Below, one piece after another: positions 56,411 through 64,000 of a DNA stretch of 64,000 nt (position 1 is the first letter of the stretch; every line of letters begins with the position of its first letter). The notes under the pieces were generated by a model. The model saw only the letters and a list, made by a program, of their open reading frames with translations, had not been told where the DNA came from and ran no database searches. The DNA is taken from positions 1,798,001 through 1,862,000 of the forward strand of contig NZ_VFNH01000001.1 of assembly GCF_006715485.1 (NCBI RefSeq), given 5' to 3'. This DNA comes from Herbaspirillum sp. SJZ107 (lineage in GTDB: Bacteria; Pseudomonadota; Gammaproteobacteria; Burkholderiales; Burkholderiaceae_D). The translations under genes and the position numbers were made by a program.

Positions 56411-56437
56411 CCTGTCTCCTGTCGGCTGCCATTTACG

Positions 56438-56454
56438 CACGCATCGGATGCGTG
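56438..56454. promoter_or_regulatory. palindrome in the leader of ABC importer 2
   Basis: CACGCATC-G-GATGCGTG is a perfect 17-base palindrome about a central G, 28 bases before the binding-protein start. It may be an operator or a leader hairpin. It is unrelated to the TGGAAA sites, so the importer may be under another regulator. Confidence 0.45.
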
Positions 56455-56561
56455 ACCATGGCTTGTTGGCGGACGCGCGGTCCGGGCCGAATGTAATGTC
56501 AGTTGGAAATTAATAAACGGATTTTCCTACAAAAACCGCCGCTAATGTTAGGAAATTTCAT

Positions 56562-57749
56562 CTAGAGCGAGGCGGCCGGCCGCTCCTGACCCGGCGCCGC
56601 CTGCGCACGCCGCCCGCCAAGTCCGGGCAGCAGGCGCAGCGCCGGCATCTCGATCCAGCGGTAGCTGGCCCAGGCCAGCGCCAGCAGCACCGGCACCAGG
56701 CCCAGCACCAGCGCGCAATATGCCGGCGCCGGCCAGCGCGCCACCACGGTTGCGCCGAACACCCAGTGGATCGCCACGTACAGCACCAGCCCGTGCAGCA
56801 GGTAGATGCTGTAGGTCGGCTCCCCCAGCAGGCGCGACACCCGGCTGGTCAGGGCACCCGACAGGCTGCAGCCGGCAGCGACCAGCGTGAAGGCGCACGC
56901 CAGCAGCAGCATCGGCGCCGGCGCGTAGGCTGTCGGGAACAGCAGCACGGCGAGCGCGACGCCCGCCAGCACCAGGCCGGTGCCGGCAGGCGAGGCTGCC
57001 AGCCGCCGCACGCCGGGCCGCTGCGCCAGCGGCACCGCCAGCGCGCCGCCGGCAAAGGCCGGCATCACGGCCAGGTGCGCGTGCTGCCAGGCCGCCAGCG
57101 CCAGCGACGCTGCCGCCAGCAGGCAGGGGACGGCGCCGGCGCGCCGCCCCAGGGCCAGTCCGAGCAGCGGCAGCGCCAGGTAGAAATGCCACTCGGACGC
57201 CAGCGACCAGACCACGCCCGCGGTGATCAAGTGGGTACCGCCGAAGCCGTTCACGGGGCCGTAGCCGGCGATCGAAAAGGCCAGCCACTGCGCCACCTCG
57301 CGCGCGACGACATGCTTCGGCTCGAGCAGTGTCCAGCCGGAGTCCACCGCGACCACGGCGAACATCAGGCCCATCGCCAGCGCATAGGCCGGTACCAGGC
57401 GCAGCACGCGGCCGAGAAAGAATGCGCCCCAGCCGAAGCCGCCGCGCGCGGCCTGCAGCTTGCGCACGAACAGGAAGGCCGTGATCATGAAGAACAGGGT
57501 GACGCTCGATTCGCCGAAGTGGGTGAACAGGCGCGACGGCGGCGCCGTCCACTCCCGGGTCGCCAGGTAGCCGCGCCAGATCGCGGCATGGTGCAGGAAC
57601 ACGAAGAAGGCCAGGTAGCCGCGCAGGCCATCGATGGCGGCATTGCGCCCGCCGCCGGGCGGCGCCGGCAGCCAGCGGCGGCAGGCATGCACGACGCCCA
57701 GGGCCAGGCCCACGGCAAGCACGGCGAACAGCGGATCGGTCGGCCCCAT
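56562..57749 (-). CDS. acyltransferase 3 family membrane protein
   Basis: A 395-residue integral membrane protein with about ten helices. Family marks are the N-terminal DGLRGYLAFFVFLHHA with the conserved Arg and His, and a later YSIYLLHGLVLY segment. Such enzymes O-acylate exopolysaccharide, lipopolysaccharide or peptidoglycan sugars. A GGGAG site supports the ATG at 57749 over a TTG at 57770. Flanking genes do not reveal its acceptor. It follows the KdpE-like gene by 69 bases. Confidence 0.9.
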   Translation of the reverse strand: MGPTDPLFAVLAVGLALGVVHACRRWLPAPPGGGRNAAIDGLRGYLAFFVFLHHAAIWRGYLATREWTAPPSRLFTHFGESSVTLFFMITAFLFVRKLQAARGGFGWGAFFLGRVLRLVPAYALAMGLMFAVVAVDSGWTLLEPKHVVAREVAQWLAFSIAGYGPVNGFGGTHLITAGVVWSLASEWHFYLALPLLGLALGRRAGAVPCLLAAASLALAAWQHAHLAVMPAFAGGALAVPLAQRPGVRRLAASPAGTGLVLAGVALAVLLFPTAYAPAPMLLLACAFTLVAAGCSLSGALTSRVSRLLGEPTYSIYLLHGLVLYVAIHWVFGATVVARWPAPAYCALVLGLVPVLLALAWASYRWIEMPALRLLPGLGGRRAQAAPGQERPAASL

Positions 57750-57818
57750 CGAGCGCTCCCTCGGTGACAATGGCTCAGCTTACGCCAGCTACCGCAAGTC
57801 ACTCAAGCATTTTGTCGT

Positions 57819-58529
57819 TCAGGGCTGCAGCCGGTAGCCGACCGCGGTCTCGGTCAGCAGGTGGCGCGGCTGGGCCGGATCCGCTTCGAGTTTCTGGCGC
57901 AAATGCCCCATGTAGATGCGCACGTAATGGCTGTTGTCGGCATGCGACGGTCCCCAGACTTCGCGCAGCAGCTGCGGCGCCGTGACCACCCGGCCGAGGT
58001 TGGCCAGCAGCACCGTCAGCAGCTTGTACTCGGTCGGTGTCAGGTGCACCGGCTGGCCGTCGCGCGCCACCAGGCGCCTGTGCAAGTCGACTTCGATGGG
58101 GCCGACACGCACGCTCGACGGCGCCTCGGCGATGCCCTTGTGCTGGCGCCGCAGCGCCGCGCGCACCCGCGCCAGCAGCTCGCCGACGCCGAAGGGCTTG
58201 GTCAGATAGTCGTCGGCGCCGGCGTCCAGCGCCGTAATTTTGCCGGCTTCGTCGACGCGCGCCGACAGCACGATGATCGGCACCGGGCTCCAGGCCCGCA
58301 CCGCGCGGATCAGCGCCAGGCCGTCGCCGTCGGGCAGGCCGAGGTCGAGCACGATCAGGTCCGGGCTGCGGGTGCCGGCCTCGATCACGCCGCGCTGCAC
58401 GGTCTCGGCCACGTGTACCTGCCAGCCCTCGCCTTCCAGCGCCATGCGCACGAAGCGGCGGATCTGCGGTTCGTCCTCGACGATCAAGGCCACCGGCGGC
58501 GCCGCGGCCGGGGTACCGGTAGCGCTCAC
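57819..58529 (-). CDS. kdpE: KdpE-like OmpR family response regulator
   Basis: A 236-residue response regulator. Receiver domain: acidic Glu19-Asp20, phospho-acceptor Asp62 in VLDLGLPD and a Lys in LTKPFG. The OmpR-type winged helix is C-terminal (TPTEYKLLTVLLANLGRVV, split by its turn, and a terminal GYRLQP), closest by eye to KdpE. Translation starts at a GTG at 58529 with a GGGAG site, overlapping the LacI stop by four bases. No KdpD kinase or KdpFABC pump is in the window, so its partner is unknown. Confidence 0.85.
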   Translation of the reverse strand: MSATGTPAAAPPVALIVEDEPQIRRFVRMALEGEGWQVHVAETVQRGVIEAGTRSPDLIVLDLGLPDGDGLALIRAVRAWSPVPIIVLSARVDEAGKITALDAGADDYLTKPFGVGELLARVRAALRRQHKGIAEAPSSVRVGPIEVDLHRRLVARDGQPVHLTPTEYKLLTVLLANLGRVVTAPQLLREVWGPSHADNSHYVRIYMGHLRQKLEADPAQPRHLLTETAVGYRLQP

Positions 58530-59548
58530 GTGCTCTCCCGCGCGCGCAGCGTGAACCCGAGGTCGATGCGGCGCTGCGCCGGCGTGCGCCCGCCGATCAC
58601 GTCCAGCAGCAGCGAGGCGGCTTCGTAGCCGATGCGGTAGCGCGGCGTATCGACCGTGGTCAGCGAGGGCATCATCCATTCCGAAGCCGGCAGGTCGTTG
58701 AAGCCGGCGATCGCCACGTCCTGCGGCACCCGCACGCCATGGCGCTGGCAATGGTAGATGGCGCCGTGGGCCAGGTCGTCGTTGCAGCAGAACACCGCAT
58801 CGCAGCCGAGCGCCAGGGTGCGCTGCATCAGCCGCGCGCCGAGCGCGATGGTCGACGGCTCTGCGGTCATTACTTCCAGCGCCGGATCGGCCAGCCCGGC
58901 CGCCCGCATCGCCTGGCGGTAGCCATCGGCGCGGCGCAGCGTCCGTTCGTCGAGCTGGGCGCCGATGAAGCCGATGCGGCGGTAGCCCCTGTCGATCAGG
59001 TGGCGCGTCATGGTGCTGCCGGCGTCGAGCTGGGAAAAGCCGACCGACAAGTCTTCCTCGCCTTCGGCCAGGTCCATCATCGACACGATCGGAATCTGCA
59101 GGCTGCCCAGCACGCGCTGCACGTGGGGGCTGTGCGACACGCCGGACAGCAGCACGCCGTCCGGATTCGACTGCAGGTAGATATTCAGCAGCTTTTCTTC
59201 TTCGGCGTCGGAATAACGCGTGTTGCCGATCAGGAGCTGGTACTGGCTGGCCCCGACCGCGTCATGGATGCCGTCCAGCACCGCCGTGAACACCGCGTTC
59301 GACAGCGAGGGCACCAGCACCACGATCACGCGCGAATGGGCCGACGCCAGGGCGCGCGCGGCGCGGTTCGGCACGTAGCCGAGTTCGACCACCGCCTGCT
59401 CGACCTTGGCGCGGGTGGTTTCCGATACCAGCCGCGGCTGGCTCAAGGCGCGCGACGCCGTCATGGTGGACACGCCCGCCAGCGTGGCCACTTCTTCCAG
59501 CGTGGCGCGCCCGGTCCCCCTCACCTTCCCTGCTCCGGTTCTGTTCAT
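58526..59548 (-). CDS. LacI family transcriptional regulator (GntR-like subgroup)
   Basis: A 340-residue regulator with a helix-turn-helix at about 14-35 (LEEVATLAGVSTMTASRAL) and hinge RAARALASAHS, followed by a sugar-binding-type effector domain. Motifs in the effector domain such as GFNDLPASEWMMPSLTTV resemble the gluconate-type LacI subgroup. Its stop overlaps the GTG start of the KdpE-like gene, so the two are co-expressed. The target genes are unknown; the 13930-26131 glycan locus, which has no regulator of its own, is one possibility. Confidence 0.92.
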   Translation of the reverse strand: MNRTGAGKVRGTGRATLEEVATLAGVSTMTASRALSQPRLVSETTRAKVEQAVVELGYVPNRAARALASAHSRVIVVLVPSLSNAVFTAVLDGIHDAVGASQYQLLIGNTRYSDAEEEKLLNIYLQSNPDGVLLSGVSHSPHVQRVLGSLQIPIVSMMDLAEGEEDLSVGFSQLDAGSTMTRHLIDRGYRRIGFIGAQLDERTLRRADGYRQAMRAAGLADPALEVMTAEPSTIALGARLMQRTLALGCDAVFCCNDDLAHGAIYHCQRHGVRVPQDVAIAGFNDLPASEWMMPSLTTVDTPRYRIGYEAASLLLDVIGGRTPAQRRIDLGFTLRAREST

Positions 59549-59607
59549 TCTTCTTGTCTTGGATCCTGGCAGCAAGCACCGCCGACCCTTGATTCGGCCA
59601 CGGATTG

Positions 59608-59618
59608 GACAACTTGTC
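59608..59618. promoter_or_regulatory. palindrome upstream of the GntR-like LacI gene
   Basis: GACAACTTGTC is a perfect 11-base palindrome 60 bases before the regulator start and overlaps a TTGACA hexamer on the minus strand (59620-59615). It may be an autoregulatory site. Confidence 0.4.
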
Positions 59619-59663
59619 AACTCCTGTACGGCACGTCCTACGTCGCCACGCCCTCTATTCCGA

Positions 59664-59691
59664 TTGCCGCGGGCACCCGGCGGTCTAAGAT
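59664..59691 (+). promoter_or_regulatory. promoter of KGRNYD gene B with shared CCGATTGCC element
   Basis: TTGCCG (59664-59669), a 16-base spacer and TAAGAT (59686-59691). The -35 lies inside CCGATTGCC (59660-59668), which occurs with the same 17-base distance to the -10 in front of gene A at 11350. Confidence 0.6.
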
Positions 59692-59723
59692 AAAGCCTAT
59701 CGGATATACATAAGGAGCACCAT

Positions 59724-59999
59724 ATGCCAAGCAACCAGGAATACAAAGGCAAGGGCATCAAAGGGCGTAATTATGATGAACTCAGCGGCGTCGGCACCAG
59801 CAGTGCCGGCAAGACCGGCACCACTGGCAATCTGAACGATGGTGGCCGCGACGGCGGCGTCGGCAGCCCCGACCTGGCCGATTCCGGCAACTTGCAGCAG
59901 GCCAAGGGCCAGCCGGGCGGTACCCCGGCCCAGGGCGATTCGACCCGCAGCCAGGGCAACCGCCAAGGCGCGCAGGGCTCGCCCGACGACGCTGCGTAA
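59724..59999 (+). CDS. small hydrophilic KGRNYD-motif protein B, function unknown
   Basis: A 91-residue protein rich in Gly, Gln, Asp and Ser, with no hydrophobic segment and probably disordered. KGRNYD is at residues 13-18, followed by a Gly/Thr/Asn-rich run and a Gln/Gly/Asp-rich tail. An AAGGAG site precedes the ATG. Composition, motif placement and promoter layout match the protein at 10991-11350, so I treat them as paralogues. No known function or fold is recognised. Confidence 0.78.
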   Translation: MPSNQEYKGKGIKGRNYDELSGVGTSSAGKTGTTGNLNDGGRDGGVGSPDLADSGNLQQAKGQPGGTPAQGDSTRSQGNRQGAQGSPDDAA

Positions 60000-60249
60000 C
60001 AGAGGTAGTATGTAATAGAGGCAGCAGACACGTCATCTCGACACGTCACCCCGGCGCCGAGTCCTCCACGGCGCCACCCGCCGCCCCGGCACCCCCGCCG
60101 GGCGGCGGCCCCCTGTGCGCTATCCGGCAGCGCCGGCCGGGCGGTCCTCGAATCACGCTGGAGTGTCGCTTATTTACCGCACCTTGTTAAACGTTGCTGT
60201 CGGGAATGATAAAATCTGCGATGGGTAGATTGCCCCGTACTGGAACCCC
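60000..60249. other. intergenic region with GC-rich hairpin
   Basis: About 250 bases between KGRNYD gene B and the GGDEF-EAL gene. A strong hairpin has arms 60078-60090 (CCGCCGCCCCGGC) and 60097-60108 with one bulge; it lacks a T-tract and may be the end of the upstream message. The region near 60195-60215 is AT-richer (GATAAAAT) and probably holds the promoter of the next gene. No small gene was seen. Confidence 0.4.
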
Positions 60250-62328
60250 ATGAGCAGACAGCCCGCCTCCTTCGACAGCCTCCCCCTCGCCCACGATGCC
60301 AGCCTCCCGGGCGTTTCCGAAGCCGTGGACCGTTCGCAGCAACGCATGAACGCCATGCTCGAGAGCATCGGCGATGCCTTCTTCGCGGTCGACCGCGACT
60401 GGCGCGTCATCTACGCCAACCGCAAGGCGGCCGCCTTCGCCGGCATCGAACTCGGCGACGGCATCGGCCGCAAGCTGCTGGACGTGGCGCCGATGCTCGA
60501 GGGCACCGCGCTGCTCGACTACTACCGCGGCGCCATGGCCAGCGGCCGCGCCGGGGTGCTGGAGACGCTGTGGGCGCCGACCGGCGCCTGGGTCGAGGTG
60601 CGCACCTACCCGACCGAGGACGGGCTGTCGGTCTATTTCCACGACATCACCGACCAGCGCTGCGCCGCCGACGCCCTGCGCCGCAGCGAGCAGCGCTTCC
60701 GCAGCCTGTTCGAACAGGCCGGCGACAGCATCCTGATCGCCGACCGCGACCTGCGCGTGGTGGCCGCCAACGCCAGCGCCTGCGCCACCTTCGGCTACAG
60801 TGCGGAGGAATTCGTCGGCAGCAGCGTGCACCTGGTCGACAGCGGCTTCCCCTACGACCTGGCGCTGCTGGAGAGCCTGCGCGCCGGCCAGACCCACCTG
60901 CTGCGCATCACCAAACGCCGCCGCGACGGCAGCACCTTCCCGGCCGAAGTGCGGGTATCGCGCTTCGAGGACGGCGGCCAGGAATTCTTCCAGGCGATCA
61001 TCCGCGACCTCAGCGAGCGCGAAGAGGCCGAACGCCGCCTGCGCCACCTGGCCACCCACGACAGCCTGACCGGGCTGCCCAACCGCACCCTGCTGCACGA
61101 ACGCCTGCAGGCCGCGCTCGACGCCTGCACCGGCGACGCCTCGGTCGCGGTGCTGTTCCTCGACCTCGACCGGTTCAAGGAAATCAACGATTCCTTCGGC
61201 CATGACCTGGGCGACGCGCTGCTGTGCGAAGTGGCACAGCGCCTGCGCCGCGAGCTCCGTCCGGACGCGACGCTGGCGCGCCTGGGCGGCGACGAATTCG
61301 TGGTGGTCGCCCCCTGCGCCGGCGGCGCCGCCGAGGCCGAGGGCATCGCCGCGCGCCTGCTGGCGCTGCTGGGCGCGCCGGTGCCGGTCGGCACCCAGGA
61401 CGTGATCATCGGCGCCTCGATCGGCATCAGCCTGTACCCGCAGGACGCCGCCACCCGCGAAGTGCTGTTCCAGACGGCCGACACCGCGATGTACCGCGCC
61501 AAGGCGGCCGGGCGCAACCGCTACCGCTTCTTCGAAGCCGCCATGACGGCGCGCGCGCAGGCGCGCATGGCGCTCGAGACCTCGCTGCGGCCGGCGCTGG
61601 CGCGCGGCGAATTCGCGCTGGCCTTCCAGCCGCGCATCGACCTGCGCAGCATGGCCATGGTCGGGATGGAAGCGCTGATCCGCTGGAACCATCCGCAGCT
61701 GGGCCGGGTCGCGCCGGGCGAGTTCATCGCCATCGCCGAGGAAACCGGCCTGATCAACGAGATCGGACACTGGGTGCTGCACCAGGCCTGCCGCGCGACG
61801 CAGGCGCTGGTGGCCAGTCACGGCAAGCCGGTGCGGGTCTCGGTCAATGTCTCGGCGCGCCAGCTGGCCCAGGCCGGCTTTGTCGGCGACGTGCGCGGCG
61901 CGCTCGAAGCGTCCGGACTGGCGCCCTGCCACCTGGAGCTGGAGCTGACCGAAAGCGCCCTGATCGAAGACATGGAACGCACTGCAGCCATGCTGGGCGA
62001 GCTGCAGGCGCTGGGGGTCAAGATCGCGGTCGACGACTTCGGCACCGGCTATTCCGGCCTGGCCTACCTGCGCCGTTTTCCGATCGACGTGCTCAAGCTC
62101 GACCGTTCCTTCGTGCTGCAGGACGACGGCCGCATCAGCGCTTTCGATTTCGTGAAGGCCTTCGTCGACATGGCGCATGCGCTGCGCATGTCGGTGGTGG
62201 CCGAAGGCGTCGAGACCGCCGAGGTGCTCGACTTCCTGCGCGCCGCCGACTGCGACGAGGCGCAGGGCTACCTGCTGGCGCGCCCGATGCCGCTCGAGGC
62301 GATCGGCGCGCTGCTGGGCGTGGACTGA
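60250..62328 (+). CDS. PAS-GGDEF-EAL cyclic di-GMP turnover protein
   Basis: A 692-residue soluble protein: PAS about 32-135 and 145-258, a diguanylate cyclase domain with GGDEF at 346-350, and a phosphodiesterase domain with EAL at 474-476 in GMEALIRW and DDFGTGYS further on. Both catalytic signatures are intact, so it may make and break cyclic di-GMP or one domain may be regulatory. An RxxD inhibitory site at the usual five-residue distance before GGDEF is not present. The PAS ligand is unknown. The gene stands alone and converges on the lipid kinase. Confidence 0.93.
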   Translation: MSRQPASFDSLPLAHDASLPGVSEAVDRSQQRMNAMLESIGDAFFAVDRDWRVIYANRKAAAFAGIELGDGIGRKLLDVAPMLEGTALLDYYRGAMASGRAGVLETLWAPTGAWVEVRTYPTEDGLSVYFHDITDQRCAADALRRSEQRFRSLFEQAGDSILIADRDLRVVAANASACATFGYSAEEFVGSSVHLVDSGFPYDLALLESLRAGQTHLLRITKRRRDGSTFPAEVRVSRFEDGGQEFFQAIIRDLSEREEAERRLRHLATHDSLTGLPNRTLLHERLQAALDACTGDASVAVLFLDLDRFKEINDSFGHDLGDALLCEVAQRLRRELRPDATLARLGGDEFVVVAPCAGGAAEAEGIAARLLALLGAPVPVGTQDVIIGASIGISLYPQDAATREVLFQTADTAMYRAKAAGRNRYRFFEAAMTARAQARMALETSLRPALARGEFALAFQPRIDLRSMAMVGMEALIRWNHPQLGRVAPGEFIAIAEETGLINEIGHWVLHQACRATQALVASHGKPVRVSVNVSARQLAQAGFVGDVRGALEASGLAPCHLELELTESALIEDMERTAAMLGELQALGVKIAVDDFGTGYSGLAYLRRFPIDVLKLDRSFVLQDDGRISAFDFVKAFVDMAHALRMSVVAEGVETAEVLDFLRAADCDEAQGYLLARPMPLEAIGALLGVD

Positions 62329-62333
62329 GCGCT

Positions 62334-63329
62334 TCAGGCTGCGGCGATGGCGCGCCCGCCGGCGCCGCTGCCGGCCGCGGGTTCGGCCTCTGGCTCGGGC
62401 ACCAGCAGGTGCAGCTGGTCGTCGAGCACCTCGAAGCGCAGCGGCAGCGCCATCCTGCAGACTTCGCCGTCGGTGGCGACCTTCAGGCGGCGCCGGCCGG
62501 ACAGCAGCGGCCCGCGCACCGTCATGCTGCGGAAGGCAAAGGCATCGACGTCCTCGGCTTCACCGAGCCGTCCCATGGCGCCGCGCACCAGCAGGCCGAG
62601 CATGCGCAGCTTGCCCACCGCGCGCGGCGCGATCGCGGCCAGCCGTCCTTCGTCGAGCGCATGCTGCAGCGGCGGCATGCCGACCTGCTCCATCTGCAGC
62701 CGGTTGTTGCCGACGAACAGGGTCGGCGTGCGCAGGTGGCGCGGCTGGCCGTCGAGTTCCAGCGTGATGCGCAGGTTGCGGTGGCGCCCGAGTGCGGTCT
62801 TGAGCGCCGACAGCAGCGCCACCACGCGCGAACGGCCGTACTGGCGCTTGTCGTGCTCGCGCTCTTCGAGCAGTTTCGGGTACAGGCCGACGCTGGCGTT
62901 GACCAGGAAGATGCGCTCGTTGACCCGGCCGATCTGTACCGGGCGCACGCGCGCACGCAGCAGCGCATGCACGGCCTCGGCCAGGTCTTCGGGAATATTG
63001 TGGGTGCGGCCGAAATAATTGAAGGTACCCTGGGGCAGTACGCCGAACGGACAGCCGGCGCGCACCGCCTCGTGGGCTACCGTGTTGAGGGTGCCGTCGC
63101 CGCCGGCCGCGACCAGGATGCCGCCCTCGGCGCGCGCGCGCGCCGCCATCCGTTCGGCGGTGGCGCCGAGTTCGGACGCATCGTGCACCACCTCGAGGTG
63201 GCAGCGCCGGCCGGCGCCCTCCAGCACGTCGCGTATGGTCGAGCAGCGCAGATCGGTCTCGGCGTGTCCCGACCCGGCGTTCAGTACCACCAGGAAAGGC
63301 GCGTCCGGGCGCGGTTCGGTCATCTGCAT
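62334..63329 (-). CDS. diacylglycerol kinase family (YegS-like) lipid kinase
   Basis: A 331-residue lipid kinase of the DAGK catalytic family. The nucleotide-binding GGDGT is at 76-80 in AAGGDGTLN and the conserved LPQGTFNYFGR follows at 98-108; the C-terminal beta-rich domain contains SGRRRLKVATDGEV. It probably phosphorylates a membrane lipid such as phosphatidylglycerol or diacylglycerol; the substrate cannot be told. ATG at 63329 has a GGAGG ten bases upstream. It ends five bases from the convergent GGDEF-EAL gene. Confidence 0.9.
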   Translation of the reverse strand: MQMTEPRPDAPFLVVLNAGSGHAETDLRCSTIRDVLEGAGRRCHLEVVHDASELGATAERMAARARAEGGILVAAGGDGTLNTVAHEAVRAGCPFGVLPQGTFNYFGRTHNIPEDLAEAVHALLRARVRPVQIGRVNERIFLVNASVGLYPKLLEEREHDKRQYGRSRVVALLSALKTALGRHRNLRITLELDGQPRHLRTPTLFVGNNRLQMEQVGMPPLQHALDEGRLAAIAPRAVGKLRMLGLLVRGAMGRLGEAEDVDAFAFRSMTVRGPLLSGRRRLKVATDGEVCRMALPLRFEVLDDQLHLLVPEPEAEPAAGSGAGGRAIAAA

Positions 63330-63387
63330 GCTGGGTCTGCCTCCATGGTTGAATTGGTCGACGCCAGCATAGCAGTGTTTACGGCCA

Positions 63388-63415
63388 CCCCGCGGTCCGC
63401 TTGGCGGCCGCGGGG
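63388..63415. repeat. GC-rich hairpin between divergent lipid kinase and TetR genes
   Basis: CCCCGCGG (63388-63395) pairs with CCGCGGGG (63408-63415), and inner CCGC/GCGG bases extend the stem. It lies about 60 bases before the lipid kinase start, within the divergent promoter region. Confidence 0.5.
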
Positions 63416-63482
63416 CGGATCGCCGCGCGTGTCGTATATTTGTCGACGCGCCAAGGGCGGCAGCGGGGTTATACTCGCCCTC

Positions 63483-63493
63483 GTAATCATTAC
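63483..63493. promoter_or_regulatory. putative TetR operator
   Basis: GTAATCATTAC is a perfect 11-base palindrome about a central C, eight bases after a -10-like TATACT (63470-63475) and 92 before the TetR start. Its place suits autoregulation. Confidence 0.45.
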
Positions 63494-63585
63494 ACAAACG
63501 AGACATACCCTACGGTCGGACCGAGCAAGCGCCCGGAGAGGCTACGCCACGGCGCATTCGCCGCCCTCTATCCATAGTCATCACA

Positions 63586-64000
63586 ATGAGAATCAGCAAG
63601 GAAAAGGCCGCCGAAAACCGGATGGCATTGATCAAAGCTGCCAGCAAGCTTTTCCGCGAACGCGGCATCGACGGCGTCGGCGTCGCCGAAATCAGCAAGG
63701 AAGCCGGCCTGACGCACGGCGCGCTGTACGCCCACTTCAAATCGAAGGAAGAGCTGGCGCTCGAAGCGCTGGCCTACGGCCTGGAACAGGCCAACGCCCG
63801 CATGTACGCCTCCACCCGGGATGGCATGCCTGACCTGGGCGCCTATCTCGACCATTTCCTGGCCGTGGACGGCCGCGACGACTATGGAACCCGCTGCCCG
63901 ATCGCGGCCTCGGCGAGCGAGATCGGACGCCAGGACAAGGCCATCAGCGCCCGTTTCGCCGAAGGCTACATGGTGCTGGCCCGCGCCTTCGAGCGCCAGA
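63586..64000 (+). CDS. TetR family transcriptional regulator (partial, 3' end outside window)
   Basis: The first 138 codons of a TetR regulator, cut by the window end. The helix-turn-helix occupies about 28-50 (ISKEAGLTHGALYAHF, preceded by LFRERGIDGVGV), a classic TetR pattern. The ligand domain begins with conserved RCPIAASASEIG, as in AcrR-like or NemR-like regulators. The ATG at 63586 has no strong ribosome site. The regulated genes are probably beyond the window or the gene itself. Confidence 0.9.
   Translation, partial: MRISKEKAAENRMALIKAASKLFRERGIDGVGVAEISKEAGLTHGALYAHFKSKEELALEALAYGLEQANARMYASTRDGMPDLGAYLDHFLAVDGRDDYGTRCPIAASASEIGRQDKAISARFAEGYMVLARAFERQ

Noticed and set aside
56490..56560. 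A fifth TGGAAA-type operator before ABC importer 2
   Set aside because: GGAAA and TTTCC occur but are too far apart to form the 14-16 base palindrome seen at the other four sites.
60055..60120. A small proline-rich gene or an RNA gene in the GC-rich stretch
   Set aside because: There is no ribosome site or start in a sensible frame; the sequence is better explained as a hairpin after the small gene.
60195..60216. A flagellar sigma-28 promoter before the GGDEF-EAL gene
   Set aside because: TAAA is followed at the right distance by TGATAAAA, which fits GCCGATAA poorly; only a generic -10 is defensible.

Overview
The window is uniformly GC-rich (strong G/C third-position bias), has no insertion sequence, tRNA, rRNA or CRISPR array, and is packed with polysaccharide-degradation genes, TonB-dependent receptors, PAS-rich signalling proteins and short intergenic gaps. 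This suggests a chromosomal segment of a soil or plant-associated betaproteobacterium, most likely an Oxalobacteraceae member of the Massilia/Telluria type. The assignment is inferred from gene content and protein style; no phylogenetic marker is present.

Layout. 1-2272 (+): tail of an unidentified gene, a short-chain dehydrogenase, an alpha/beta hydrolase and a DUF423 membrane protein. 2279-5518 (-): a multi-PAS hybrid histidine kinase. 5821-10939 (+): a complete branched-chain 2-oxoacid dehydrogenase operon (E1 alpha, E1 beta, E2, E3) ending in a strong hairpin. 10991-11350 (-): a small hydrophilic KGRNYD protein. 11497-13864 (+): a KefF/KefC-like potassium efflux pair. 13930-26131 (-): a glycan locus with two GH43 enzymes, a GH2 enzyme, a TonB-dependent receptor and a full ABC sugar importer, probably for an arabinose-containing polysaccharide. 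26299-28754 (+): TlpA-like thioredoxin, Tat-exported transglutaminase-like protein, MerT and MerP. 28825-33018 (-): a CheB-CheR-PAS-histidine kinase-receiver fusion. 33154-35177 (-): beta-lactamase-like lipoprotein and GH16 endoglucanase. 35444-43354 (+): TonB-dependent receptor, two flavin-dependent halogenase-family proteins, a SapC-like protein and a JmjC/cupin-like protein. 43420-45147 (+): DUF4336 protein and a TPR/TonB-C protein. 45160-45726 (-): MntP behind a yybP-ykoY manganese riboswitch. 45998-56410 (-): glucokinase, GH3 and GH1 beta-glucosidases, a LacI regulator and a second ABC sugar importer. 56562-59548 (-): acyltransferase, KdpE-like response regulator and a second LacI regulator. 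59724-59999 (+): a second KGRNYD protein. 60250-62328 (+): PAS-GGDEF-EAL protein. 62334-63329 (-): lipid kinase. 63586-end (+): truncated TetR regulator.

How it fits together. Four copies of a LacI-type operator with core TGGAAA-NN-TTTCCA lie in front of GH16, the halogenase-operon receptor, GH3 and GH1. A LacI regulator gene sits directly upstream of GH1, so these genes look like one beta-glucan (laminarin-like) regulon: exported GH16 cuts the polymer, the receptor imports oligosaccharides, exported GH3 and cytoplasmic GH1 release glucose, and glucokinase phosphorylates it. The two halogenase-family flavoproteins, SapC and the cupin protein lie inside this regulon, and their role is unexplained; this is the most interesting unit here. 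The 13930-26131 locus uses the same logic: exported GH43, receptor, ABC importer, then cytoplasmic GH43 and GH2.

Other signals worth attention: the two unlinked KGRNYD genes share a nine-base promoter element at identical spacing from the -10; a nested 75-base palindrome separates the receptor from the first halogenase; merT-merP occur without merR or merA; and a KdpE-like regulator with no KdpD or KdpFABC overlaps a LacI gene.
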